This document shows, piece after piece, positions 16,906 through 24,961 of a stretch of DNA of 64,000 nt (the stretch's first letter is position 1; every line of letters starts with the position of its first letter). Origin of the DNA: Chryseobacterium indologenes (GTDB taxonomy: Bacteria; Bacteroidota; Bacteroidia; Flavobacteriales; Weeksellaceae); NCBI RefSeq assembly GCF_018362995.1, contig NZ_CP074372.1, positions 3,038,001-3,102,000 on the forward strand, in the 5' to 3' direction. Both the position numbers and the translations under genes were made by a program. Under the pieces are notes generated by a model. That model saw nothing but the letters and a program-made list of their open reading frames with translations, was not told where the DNA came from and ran no database searches.

Positions 16906-17543
16906 TGAAAAAGATCTTAGCGATAACATTTTTGGTGTTATTAATTGACCAGGCTTCAAAAATTTATATCAAAACTCATTTTAATCTGGATGACAGTGTC
17001 ACTGTTTTGCCGGGATTTAAACTCACCTTTGTGGAAAACCCGGGAATGGCCTATGGATTTCACTTCGGAGGAATCATTGGAAAATATTTCCTGGTGATCC
17101 TAAGAATCTTCCTGATCGGAGGAATGGTGTACATGTTTAAAAAATGGCTGAAAGAAGGAGCCTCCAATTATCTTTTGATCCCTATGGCAATTATTTTTGC
17201 AGGTGCTATCGGAAACCTTATTGACGGAATGTTCTATGGAATGATTTTCGACAGCGGGACGGTATATGACCCAAGTATTGACCGATGGATCGGCTACGGA
17301 GGTATTTCTAAATTTGCTCCTTTCGGACACGGATATTCTACTTTTATGAAAGGATGTGTAGTAGATATGCTTCACTTCCCATTGGTAGACTGGAATGTTC
17401 CTGAAAGCTGGCCTTTGATAGGAGGAAAACACCTTGAGTTTTTCAAATATATTTTTAATGTTGCAGATTCTGCCATTACTATTGGTGCCGCATTCTTATT
17501 AATTTTCAGAAAAAAAGCTTTCCCTAACGGACTGGAGTTTTAA
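16905..17543 (+). CDS. lspA: Lipoprotein signal peptidase (signal peptidase II)
   Basis: A 212-residue inner-membrane aspartyl protease that cleaves the signal peptide of diacylglyceryl-modified prolipoproteins. Conserved blocks are NPGMAYGF at 45-52, GNLIDG at 103-108, Asp154 in VVDMLHFP and Asp188 in FNVADSA, the two catalytic aspartates. It is longer than the usual 160-170 residues because of an insert of about 40 residues (110-150) between GNLIDG and VVDM. This insert lies on the periplasmic side by topology. The window encodes several lipoproteins that would be substrates. Its start overlaps the stop of the preceding small gene. Confidence 0.95.
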   Translation: MKKILAITFLVLLIDQASKIYIKTHFNLDDSVTVLPGFKLTFVENPGMAYGFHFGGIIGKYFLVILRIFLIGGMVYMFKKWLKEGASNYLLIPMAIIFAGAIGNLIDGMFYGMIFDSGTVYDPSIDRWIGYGGISKFAPFGHGYSTFMKGCVVDMLHFPLVDWNVPESWPLIGGKHLEFFKYIFNVADSAITIGAAFLLIFRKKAFPNGLEF

Positions 17544-17557
17544 ATGATCTATTACGG

Positions 17558-18202
17558 ATGAAAAAAATAATCAAAAATATTTTTAAAATTTTCCTGCTTC
17601 TTTTAGTTGCAGGAATTATTTTTGTTGCCTGGGCGAATTACAGCATCAAAAAGGATAGTGAATCTTTCGTTTCTTATAATATCGCTGATATACCTGAAGC
17701 AAAGACAGGTCTTTTATTGGGTACAGGAAAACTTCTGAGCAACGGAACCCCAAATGCTTATTTCTATAACAGAATTAAAGCCGCAGGAGATTTATTTAAA
17801 AGTGGAAAAATACAGTACATCATCGTCAGCGGAGACAACAGTACCAAAGATTATAATGAACCCGAAGATATGCAGCTTGCATTGATGCAGGAAGGTATTC
17901 CACAGGACAAAATCATTCTAGATCATGCCGGATTCAGAACATTGGATTCTGTGGTAAGAGCAAAAGATATTTTCAGCCAAAAAAAACTGGTAATCATTTC
18001 TCAGAAATTCCATAATGAAAGAGCCGTTTTCCTGGCCAGAAAAAATGGAATGAAAGCTTTCGGATATAATGCTGCTGATGTGAATAAATATGCAGGGTTA
18101 AAAACTAATATTAGAGAGTATGCGGCCAAAGCTAAGGCATACTGGGATCTTCTTTTTGGGGTAGAACCGAAATTTGGCGGAAAAAAAATTGTAATTCCTT
18201 AA
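17558..18202 (+). CDS. SanA/YdcF-like DUF218 family membrane protein
   Basis: A 214-residue protein with one N-terminal membrane helix (about 8-27) and a DUF218 fold: GLLLGTGKLLSNGTPNAYFY at 51-70, YIIVSGDN near 87-94, EPEDMQLALMQEGIP and the H-N-E motif KFHNERA. E. coli SanA, of the same family, affects vancomycin exclusion at high temperature and envelope integrity; the molecular activity of the family is unclear. It starts 14 bases after lspA, suggesting one transcript. A 274-base intergenic region with repeats follows. Confidence 0.85.
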   Translation: MKKIIKNIFKIFLLLLVAGIIFVAWANYSIKKDSESFVSYNIADIPEAKTGLLLGTGKLLSNGTPNAYFYNRIKAAGDLFKSGKIQYIIVSGDNSTKDYNEPEDMQLALMQEGIPQDKIILDHAGFRTLDSVVRAKDIFSQKKLVIISQKFHNERAVFLARKNGMKAFGYNAADVNKYAGLKTNIREYAAKAKAYWDLLFGVEPKFGGKKIVIP

Positions 18203-18268
18203 TATTTCCCACAGATTTCACAGATTTTTGCGGGTGATGCGTAAAGACATATAGATTATTGAAGGTTG

Positions 18269-18334
18269 ATAGGTTTTGGCTAAAGCCAATGGAAAGGTGA
18301 TTTATCATTGGCTGGGTTAAAACCCACCCCTATT
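18269..18334. repeat. Structured intergenic repeat, full copy
   Basis: A 66-base element bounded by ATAGG and CCTAT with nested inverted repeats (TTGGCTAAAGCCAA, AGCCAATG/CATTGGCT, GGGTTAAAACCC). Its first half recurs at 58188-58211. Just upstream, 18207-18234 carries the CCCACAGATTTCACAGAT motif that recurs inside the terminator at 31845. Confidence 0.7.
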
Positions 18335-18352
18335 GAATTTTAATAGCAACAT

Positions 18353-18408
18353 CTTTTATCTTTTATCTTTTATCTTTTATCTTTTATCTTTTATCTTTTA
18401 TCTTTTAT
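18353..18408. repeat. 7-bp tandem repeat (CTTTTAT), eight units
   Basis: Eight perfect copies of CTTTTAT, followed by a partial unit. The array ends 25 bases before the predicted trpS -7 box, so changes in unit number could shift upstream promoter elements. Confidence 0.95.
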
Positions 18409-18433
18409 CTTTCGTTATTCCCGGCAAACCTCG

Positions 18434-18441
18434 TAAATTTG
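18434..18441 (+). promoter_or_regulatory. Predicted trpS promoter -7 box
   Basis: TAAATTTG fits TAnnTTTG and lies 35 bases before the trpS ATG. The heptamer array lies directly upstream of where the -33 element should be. Confidence 0.55.
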
Positions 18442-18476
18442 CTATTCATTAATTTTTAAATATAAATTTTAAACCA

Positions 18477-19445
18477 ATGTCAAGAATTCTTACCGGCATT
18501 CAAGCCACCGGAACACCCCATCTTGGAAATTTATTAGGGGCCATTATTCCTGCTATCGAACTATCCAAGCAGGAAGGAAATGAATCATTTTTATTTATTG
18601 CGAATCTTCATACGCTTACACAGATTAAAGATGCGCAGACTTTAAGACAAAATACCTACGAGATTGCTGCGGCTTGGCTTGCTTGTGGACTAGATACTGA
18701 AAAAACATTTTTCTACAGACAAAGTGATATCGCTGAAACCTGTGAACTTTCTTGGCATTTATCATGTTTTTTTCCTTATCAAAGATTAACATTAGCCCAT
18801 TCATTTAAGGATAAGGCTGACAGGCTTCAGGATGTGAATGCAGGACTGTTTACCTACCCTATTCTGATGGCTGCAGATATTTTACTGTATGATGCAGAGA
18901 TTGTACCTGTAGGAAAAGATCAGCTTCAGCACCTGGAAATTGCAAGAGATGTAGCTTCCAGATTCAATAACCAGATGGGAGAAGTGCTTGTTTTACCACA
19001 GGCAGAACTTCAGCAGGACACGAAATATGTTCCCGGAACTGATGGACGTAAAATGTCTAAATCTATGGGAAATATTATCAATATTTTCTTACCTGAAAAG
19101 GAACTGAAAAAACAGGTGATGAGCATTGAATCTGATTCCAAATCTCTGGAGGAACCAAAAGATCCTGAAACGGATAAAACCTTCCAGATCTATGAACTTA
19201 TTGCAACTCCTGAGCAGACTGAAGAGCTAAGAGCTAAATATCTTGCAGGAAATTTCGGATATGGCCACGCTAAGAAAGAATTATTGGATCTTATTCTCGT
19301 ACGTTTTGAGAAAGAAAGAGAAGTATTCACTTATTATATGAATAATCTTGACGAGCTGGAAGCAAAACTACAGCAAGGAGCCGAGAAAACCAGACCTATT
19401 GCACTGGAAACTCTTAAAAGAGTAAGAACAAGCTTAGGATTTTAA
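18477..19445 (+). CDS. trpS: Tryptophan--tRNA ligase
   Basis: A 322-residue class I synthetase of normal bacterial length. The HIGH-type motif is TPHLGN at 13-18 and KMSKS is at 192-196 in DGRKMSKSMGN. It charges tRNA-Trp with tryptophan. The gene stands alone: the upstream neighbour is separated by 274 bases of repeats and the downstream gene is convergent. No tryptophan-rich leader or T-box was seen in the short leader. Confidence 0.97.
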   Translation: MSRILTGIQATGTPHLGNLLGAIIPAIELSKQEGNESFLFIANLHTLTQIKDAQTLRQNTYEIAAAWLACGLDTEKTFFYRQSDIAETCELSWHLSCFFPYQRLTLAHSFKDKADRLQDVNAGLFTYPILMAADILLYDAEIVPVGKDQLQHLEIARDVASRFNNQMGEVLVLPQAELQQDTKYVPGTDGRKMSKSMGNIINIFLPEKELKKQVMSIESDSKSLEEPKDPETDKTFQIYELIATPEQTEELRAKYLAGNFGYGHAKKELLDLILVRFEKEREVFTYYMNNLDELEAKLQQGAEKTRPIALETLKRVRTSLGF

Positions 19446-19465
19446 TTCTAAATTGTAAACATAAG

Positions 19466-19600
19466 AAAGAGGCTATCTCAAAAGTCAATCATTGACTTTT
19501 GTCATTCTGACGAAGGAAGAATCTTATTGATATCAGATATATTAGATTCTTCACTACATTTCATTTCGTTCAGAATGACACTTTTGAGGCAGCCTCTTTT
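19466..19600. repeat. Palindromic intergenic element, complete copy
   Basis: A 135-base imperfect inverted repeat. Outer arms are AAAGAGGCTATCTCAAAAGT and ACTTTTGAGGCAGCCTCTTT; inner arms are GTCATTCTGACGAAGGAAGA and TCTTC...CGTTCAGAATGAC. A shortened copy lies at 58246-58338. Both copies sit between convergent genes and could act as bidirectional terminators. No protein is encoded, so if mobile it depends on an outside enzyme. Confidence 0.85.
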
Positions 19601-19623
19601 TCTATTGATATAAGTTATAATTT

Positions 19624-20910
19624 TTAACGTCCGCTATTCTTTGTCAGGATAAAGTAATGCATCTGGTCTCCGAATTCATAGACAATATCCCATCCCGGGT
19701 ATTGTTTTATAATGGTTTTAATGATAGATAATCCTAATCCGGTAGAGGTATGATCTGATCCTTTTTTATAGAAACGATTAAATATTCTGGATTTATCCAA
19801 AGGAACGGATGCACCACTGTTCTGGAATGTAATCCGGTTATTTTCAACAATAATATTTAACGTCCCTTCTTCATTATTATATTTAACTGCATTTTTCAGA
19901 AGATTGGACAGCAGAATATCTGCAAGATTCTGATTAAAATCTGCAACAAACTTTCCTTTCTCTATAATATTGACCTCAACTTTTTTAAATGCGATAAAAT
20001 CTTCATAATTCTGAACCAAATGAGCTATCATTCCGTTAAAATCAACGTCTGACGTTTTATTAAACTGACTGTTTTCAATTTTGGAAAGCATTAATAAAGA
20101 CTTGTTTAAGCCTACCATTCTTCGCAGATCATTTTTAACTTCGGTAAGGAAGGTCAGACTCTTTTTATCAAGGTCATCATTCTGAATCAGAAGATCAATT
20201 TTGTTAATAACAATAGCCAAAGGGGTCTGAAGTTCGTGGGAAGCATTTTCAATAAATTGCTTCTGCTGATAAAAAGCAAGTTCGTTACGTTCAATCATTT
20301 CATTGATTTCCACATTCAATTCTTCAAACTCGGTGATTTTATAAGTCTGCTTTTCCTGTGAAAAAGGAATTCCAAACTGATATTTTTTAAGTTTATCCAA
20401 AATCAGATAGAACGGCCTCATTGCTTTATTCAACAGATATCCGTTGATTACGACAATACTTATTACCAAAAGAAGATAAAGCACAATTAAAGCAGTCGTA
20501 AGGTCGTAGATCAATTCGTCCTCTTCAACGGTAGAGGTTCTTATGACAAGCCTCTGCTGATTTTTAAACTGATCGATAAAGTCTGCCTCAAGAACCCTGT
20601 AAGGCTGGTCTTTATCATCATATTCCATATAATACATCTTATTGTACAGCCTGCTTTTATTCTGATATTCTTCAGCTTTAATGGGATTGATTTTAAATTC
20701 ATTAAATCCAAAATCATTATTTTTCAACAGCTGAGGGTTCAGGTAAACAGCTTTGATAATCTGTATTTTTCGATCTTTCAATCCGTCATCCACATTATCA
20801 TGCACTTCATCCAGGATATAAGCATAAAACAGCCCTGCCCAAACTGCAATAATGAACAGCAGGATAATGATCAGGTATTTTATGGTATAATATTTTAAAG
20901 AAATTTTCAT
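19624..20910 (-). CDS. Sensor histidine kinase (OmpR-partner type)
   Basis: A 428-residue membrane kinase. Two transmembrane helices (about 10-30 and 137-160) enclose a periplasmic sensor of about 105 residues, followed by a HAMP-like linker, the phosphoacceptor His225 in ENASHELQTPLAI and an HATPase domain with an N box (LLSNLLKNAVKYN) and a GLGLSIIK glycine box. The start ATG overlaps the TGA of the response regulator gene, so the two are translated as a pair. The signal sensed is unknown; PepSY-like proteins encoded nearby are frequent neighbours of such systems in Bacteroidetes. Confidence 0.93.
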   Translation of the reverse strand: MKISLKYYTIKYLIIILLFIIAVWAGLFYAYILDEVHDNVDDGLKDRKIQIIKAVYLNPQLLKNNDFGFNEFKINPIKAEEYQNKSRLYNKMYYMEYDDKDQPYRVLEADFIDQFKNQQRLVIRTSTVEEDELIYDLTTALIVLYLLLVISIVVINGYLLNKAMRPFYLILDKLKKYQFGIPFSQEKQTYKITEFEELNVEINEMIERNELAFYQQKQFIENASHELQTPLAIVINKIDLLIQNDDLDKKSLTFLTEVKNDLRRMVGLNKSLLMLSKIENSQFNKTSDVDFNGMIAHLVQNYEDFIAFKKVEVNIIEKGKFVADFNQNLADILLSNLLKNAVKYNNEEGTLNIIVENNRITFQNSGASVPLDKSRIFNRFYKKGSDHTSTGLGLSIIKTIIKQYPGWDIVYEFGDQMHYFILTKNSGR

Positions 20911-21581
20911 CAGATAAATTTATATCCTATTCCGTACACCGCCTGGAAATCAGCTTCGGCATTGAGCGTTTTTAATTTTTTACGAAGATTTTTAATTTGT
21001 GAATAAATAAAATCCAGACTGTCTGCCTGATCGATATAATCTCCCCAGATAGCTTCTGCCAATGTCGTTTTCTGCAAAGTTTTTTCGGGATGGATCACAA
21101 AATAGTACAACAAATCATACTCTTTACGGTTAAGGACCAATTCTTCATTTCCTACTTTCACCGTTCTGCTCTCCGGATCAATACTTATATTTTTATATCG
21201 GATGATATTTTCACCATCCTGGTTTTTTCTTCTGATCACGGATTTGATTCTCGCCATTAGTTCTGCAAGATGAAAGGGTTTGGCAAGGTAATCATCAGCC
21301 CCTATTTCCAATCCGGTTACCTTATCATCTACTGAATCTTTGGCAGAAAGGATAATTACGGGATCTTTCTTGTGCATTTTTTTTATCTCTTTCAGCAGAT
21401 CCATTCCGTTTCCGTCAGGCAGCATAATATCCAGCAAAATACAGTCATATTCATAAGAAATAATTTTCTCCAGTCCGTTGCTGTAATTCTCTGCATACTC
21501 CACAATGAAATGTTCTGCCTCCAGAAATTTCTGTACCGTATCTTTCAGTTCGGGCTCATCTTCTACTATTAAAATCTTCAT
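20910..21581 (-). CDS. Response regulator, OmpR family
   Basis: A 223-residue regulator with an N-terminal receiver (acidic pocket EDE at 7-9, phosphoacceptor Asp51 in LLDIMLPDGNG, conserved Lys in AKPF) and a C-terminal winged-helix DNA-binding domain (LNRKEYDLLYYF, IYSQIKNLRKKL). It overlaps the kinase gene by one base and lies first in the pair. Its targets cannot be read here; the closest candidates are the PepSY-like genes upstream on the same strand. Confidence 0.95.
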   Translation of the reverse strand: MKILIVEDEPELKDTVQKFLEAEHFIVEYAENYSNGLEKIISYEYDCILLDIMLPDGNGMDLLKEIKKMHKKDPVIILSAKDSVDDKVTGLEIGADDYLAKPFHLAELMARIKSVIRRKNQDGENIIRYKNISIDPESRTVKVGNEELVLNRKEYDLLYYFVIHPEKTLQKTTLAEAIWGDYIDQADSLDFIYSQIKNLRKKLKTLNAEADFQAVYGIGYKFI

Positions 21582-21787
21582 ACCACTGGGTCTATATGCT
21601 CTGCTGCACGATTAACTTATATCAAATATAGGAAATTATAAGGAGGGAAGCTGGAGAAAGGGATATACATCCGAAAGTCTACGAAAATATGATCAATATA
21701 AGGGTTATATGATAAATTACCGATAAGATGTCTATAAAATGGAAATGTTCTCTGCCTTCTTCCCTCACGCACTTTTTCATGATTACT

Positions 21788-21994
21788 CTAATTTGATTTC
21801 ACATTACGGCCATCTGCATCAAAAACAAGACACAGACCGTTCATCAAATGAATTTTGTAAGCATTATATTTTTTTTCAATAGATTCAATTACGCTGCAAG
21901 GATGGTTCCTTGTCATAAATGAAATCATATTCTTTCTAATCTGAGCAGAAGAAATCTTTCTTCCGTTGCTGTTTATTAAATTCCAGTTGATCAT
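21788..21994 (-). CDS. Short PepSY-like protein without signal peptide
   Basis: A 68-residue reading frame starting MINWNLINSNGRK and containing one half-repeat of the kind seen twice in the neighbouring 149-residue protein: a region ending YKIHLMNGLCLVFDADGR, compared with the neighbour's YKVYLTNGMKMEFDSNG. It has no signal peptide although the related protein is exported. It looks like a truncated or partial duplicate of the neighbour, and may not be functional. Confidence 0.55.
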   Translation of the reverse strand: MINWNLINSNGRKISSAQIRKNMISFMTRNHPCSVIESIEKKYNAYKIHLMNGLCLVFDADGRNVKSN

Positions 21995-22029
21995 ACTATT
22001 AAAATTTAGTGTTTATATTCAGTTAAGCA

Positions 22030-22479
22030 TTAATCATCAATTCTTTTAAAATTTCCGTTTCTGTCAAATTCAAGCTCCAATCCGTTGGAAAGTTCTGCTT
22101 TATAAGACCATCTTTTCTTTTCGATCTTGATGATGTAAGTGTTGGGAAAATTCTTCGTGCTGTAGTTTCGGATTGATACCGGGATAAAACCATATGGAAT
22201 TTTCTGATGTTTCCCATCCACTTCTTTCCAGTTTCCATTGCTGTCAAACTCCATTTTCATTCCGTTAGTCAGATATACTTTGTATTCATCTACTCCATAG
22301 ATTTCTCTGTCTTCTATAGCAGAGTTTACAGGTATTCCTTTAAAATGGGCCGCTAGAAAGTTTTTGGCTGTTTTGGGTAGCTGATTAGCATTGATCGCTC
22401 TGTCCTGTGCAGAAACAAAGCTTCCCATCAATAAAAACATGATCATCAATACTCCTGCGATTTTCTTTACATTTTTCAT
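22030..22479 (-). CDS. Secreted PepSY-like protein (DUF2874 type)
   Basis: A 149-residue protein with a signal peptide ending at FVSAQ (about residue 25) and two PepSY-like repeats: one ending EYKVYLTNGMKMEFDSNGNW, the second WSYKAELSNGLELEFDRNGN. Such two-repeat periplasmic proteins are frequent in Bacteroidetes beside two-component systems; they resemble beta-lactamase-inhibitor folds and their function is unknown. It lies about 450 bases upstream of the response regulator gene on the same strand, with the short related frame in between. Confidence 0.85.
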   Translation of the reverse strand: MKNVKKIAGVLMIMFLLMGSFVSAQDRAINANQLPKTAKNFLAAHFKGIPVNSAIEDREIYGVDEYKVYLTNGMKMEFDSNGNWKEVDGKHQKIPYGFIPVSIRNYSTKNFPNTYIIKIEKKRWSYKAELSNGLELEFDRNGNFKRIDD

Positions 22480-22650
22480 ACTATTACATTTTTCTGTTAT
22501 TATTATGAAGCAAAGTTCTTAATCAATTTGGGAAAGAATTGGGAAAAATGATTTTGGTGGGGAATATTTAATTTAACCACAGATTGGCACAGATGACCAC
22601 AGATGTTTGCCTTGATTTTTCAAAATGTATGATTAGTCCTGAAAAATAAA

Positions 22651-22679
22651 AGAGCCACCAAGTTGAACTTAGCGGCTCC
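22651..22679 (-). terminator. Intrinsic terminator after the HAD gene
   Basis: On the minus strand a GAGCC...GGCTC hairpin with an AAGTT/ACTT upper stem is followed by TTTTATTTTT. It lies 23 bases past the stop of the HAD phosphatase gene. Confidence 0.8.
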
Positions 22680-22701
22680 TTTATTAGATTTTATGATCTA
22701 T

Positions 22702-23397
22702 TTATAGATACTCTTTGATCTGCTGTAGATGGGTAATGGCTTTTAATCCTTCTTTCTGCTTATCTTCCTTATAAACATCAAAGAAAATGGCATCCATTCC
22801 AAAGTCTGTTGCTCCCATGGCATCAGCAATCCAGTCATCCCCAATCAGGATACTCTCTTCTTTTCTGGCTTCAGAAAGTCCTAAGGAGTATTCAAAAATC
22901 CTTGGATTAGGTTTTCTTACTCCCACGGAATCTGCACTGGTAATGGTTTTAAAATAAGGTGCAATTCCGGAGAGAGTACATTTTCTTTCTGTTACCTCCT
23001 GAAATCCATTGGAGATAATGTGTAATGTATAATTCTTAGCTTTCAGATATTCCAAGACATCTTCAGCTCCTTCTACCAATTCATTATGACTCACGATATT
23101 GTCAAGAAAGTGCTCTTCAAAATAAAGGGCAAGTTCTTTATCTTCTACCCCAAAATGTTTGAATGAGTCATAAAAACGGTGTTCTCTCAAATACTCTTTG
23201 CCAATAATCCCATCTCTGATCTTTTCCCATAAATCTTCATTGATGTCATGGTAAACAGAGTGAAACTCTTCAAAGTCAATATTGTACTTTGAAGTTATAT
23301 CCTGTTTTTCAAAAAGTTCCCTGATGGTAAGATAGGCATTTCTACGGTGATCCCAGAGTGTATTATCCAGGTCAAAAAAAACATGCTGCATTTTCAT
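22702..23397 (-). CDS. HAD-family nucleotidase, YjjG type
   Basis: A 231-residue haloacid-dehalogenase phosphatase. Motif I is FFDLDNTLWD near the N-terminus, motif II the ISN of LHIISNG, motif III a lysine in VRKPNPRIF and motif IV IGDDWIADAMGA. An alpha-helical cap follows motif I. The arrangement matches YjjG-type 5'-nucleotidases, which clear non-canonical nucleotides. I take the ATG at 23397 as the start rather than the TTG at 23406. It ends at a strong terminator and appears monocistronic. Confidence 0.88.
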   Translation of the reverse strand: MKMQHVFFDLDNTLWDHRRNAYLTIRELFEKQDITSKYNIDFEEFHSVYHDINEDLWEKIRDGIIGKEYLREHRFYDSFKHFGVEDKELALYFEEHFLDNIVSHNELVEGAEDVLEYLKAKNYTLHIISNGFQEVTERKCTLSGIAPYFKTITSADSVGVRKPNPRIFEYSLGLSEARKEESILIGDDWIADAMGATDFGMDAIFFDVYKEDKQKEGLKAITHLQQIKEYL

Positions 23398-23599
23398 ACA
23401 GCACAAAGTTAGTCATTTTAATTTTTTGTAATAGGATAATTCTTGCTCTTGCTTTTCACAATTTCAAGGCTTTTAGAAAAATTCAGCAAAAAATCAATTG
23501 TTTGTTTCTTAGGTTTCAAAGTTTTCACTTTTAAGGAGTCATTTTTTTTCATAAGCGAAGTATGTTTTCCTTAAAACGTGAAATTTCCCGAAATATTAT

Positions 23600-24190
23600 T
23601 TATCTGGTTAATATTATGTTATTTTCATCCATGATTTTTCTCAGGTTGATCAGTGCATACCGTACTCTTCCAAGGGTCGTATTAATGCTCATATCTGTAT
23701 GATCTGCAATTTCCTTGAAACTCAGGCCGTCAAAAAATCTCAGTTTGATTACTTCTTGCTGATTTTGTGGTAAAAACTGCAGCATCCTTAAAAGATCTTC
23801 CTGTATCTGGTTTGTTACAAGCTGATCCTCGATATTTTCAGAAGGTTCTCTGATCAAATCAAAAATAGAATACTCATCGGTTTCAAAAGTAGTTTCTGAA
23901 ACTTTGATATTCTTTGCTTTTGATCTGAAATGATCGATGATTAAATTATGGGAAATTCTTTTTGCCCAAAGAATAAATTTACCTTCTTCGTTATAACGCC
24001 CTTCTTTAAGCATAACAATAATTTTCATGAATGTATCCTGAAAGATATCATTAGCTAAATCTTCATCATTAATTTTGTAAAAAATGAATGTAAACAGTTC
24101 TCTCTGATGTCGGTGAATAAGGGTTGACAATGCACCCTCGTCTCCTTTCTGGTAAAGGGAAATTAGTAAACTATCCGATTTTGATTTCAT
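23600..24190 (-). CDS. ECF-type RNA polymerase sigma factor
   Basis: A 196-residue sigma-70-family factor of the ECF class. Region 2 reads DEDLANDIFQDTFMKI with ISHNLIIDHFR, and region 4 is LPQNQQEVIKLRFFDGLSFKEIA with a helix-turn-helix to NTTLGRVRYAL. The start is the ATG at 24190; the upstream TTG adds four residues. No anti-sigma gene is adjacent, and the flanking genes are unrelated, so its signal is unknown. The 195 bases upstream are strongly AT-rich and hold its likely promoter. Confidence 0.92.
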   Translation of the reverse strand: MKSKSDSLLISLYQKGDEGALSTLIHRHQRELFTFIFYKINDEDLANDIFQDTFMKIIVMLKEGRYNEEGKFILWAKRISHNLIIDHFRSKAKNIKVSETTFETDEYSIFDLIREPSENIEDQLVTNQIQEDLLRMLQFLPQNQQEVIKLRFFDGLSFKEIADHTDMSINTTLGRVRYALINLRKIMDENNIILTR

Positions 24191-24385
24191 AACTCTTCTC
24201 AATATAAATATTTGTAGACAGGCATTCTACCAGATATTTCATCTGGCTTTTGCTGTATAAACAAAACAGTTCTAGAGTAGAGTCTCTTCTATAGGCAGTA
24301 GTACAATTATTATGATGTAAATATAATAATTTTTTAATAACTGTTAACCTATTATTAAATTTTATAGAGAAAAATCTAAAAAAAA

Positions 24386-24877
24386 TCATTTAAACATGTC
24401 ATGAATGAACACGGTAGGGATATTTAATGTAAAATTAACATTCAGTCCTTTCATCTCTTTTCCATTCAAACGGGTGTCTCCGATGGGAAAAGCATAGCCT
24501 CCTGTAAGATCCAGCATTCCAAATAGGGTAACTCCTATTTTAGGGGCAATATATTTATTGGTTCCTTCTACTCCAGCTAAAAAGTAATAAGAGTGATAGA
24601 AATCTACATTTTTTTGAAAATTAAGAAGAACATCCGCCTGCAGCTTCGGCATAATAGCAAACTTAGAATCTACAGATCCCATTAAAGCAGATCCGCCCAA
24701 TCTGTAAATCACATCATCATTTTTAAGAAAAAGTAATTTACCTCCTACTTCACCAAAACTTTGATTCTGGTAGGTATACCCCACACTGATCATTTTATGC
24801 ATTGTATATTGAGCTTTTGCCAATGTACTTAGCAAAAACAGGGACAGGACAGCAACTACAGTTCGAAAATTCATCAT
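24386..24877 (-). CDS. Secreted hypothetical protein, probably outer-membrane
   Basis: A 163-residue protein with a signal peptide ending near LAKAQ (about residue 23). The mature part has alternating hydrophobic strands and aromatic-glycine turns (YTYQNQSFGEVGGKLLFL, YFLAGVEGTNKYIAPKIGVTLFG), consistent with a small beta-barrel or porin-like fold. I do not recognise a family. It lies between the sigma factor and metK with its own short leader. Confidence 0.7.
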   Translation of the reverse strand: MMNFRTVVAVLSLFLLSTLAKAQYTMHKMISVGYTYQNQSFGEVGGKLLFLKNDDVIYRLGGSALMGSVDSKFAIMPKLQADVLLNFQKNVDFYHSYYFLAGVEGTNKYIAPKIGVTLFGMLDLTGGYAFPIGDTRLNGKEMKGLNVNFTLNIPTVFIHDMFK

Positions 24878-24908
24878 CTTTCTATATTATTAAGGTGTAA
24901 AATTAAAA

Positions 24909-24938
24909 AAAACTGCCTTATCCAAAGATAAAGCAGTT
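24909..24938 (-). terminator. metK terminator
   Basis: Inverted repeat AACTGCCTTATC/GATAAAGCAGTT (one mismatch) just past the metK stop, with a run of T on the minus strand. Confidence 0.85.
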
Positions 24939-24961
24939 CATTATTATTCTTTAAAGAGAAA

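Noticed and set aside
18353..18408. Possible CRISPR array in the short repeats
   Set aside because: Perfect 7-base units without spacers form a simple tandem repeat; no CRISPR repeats or cas genes are in the window.
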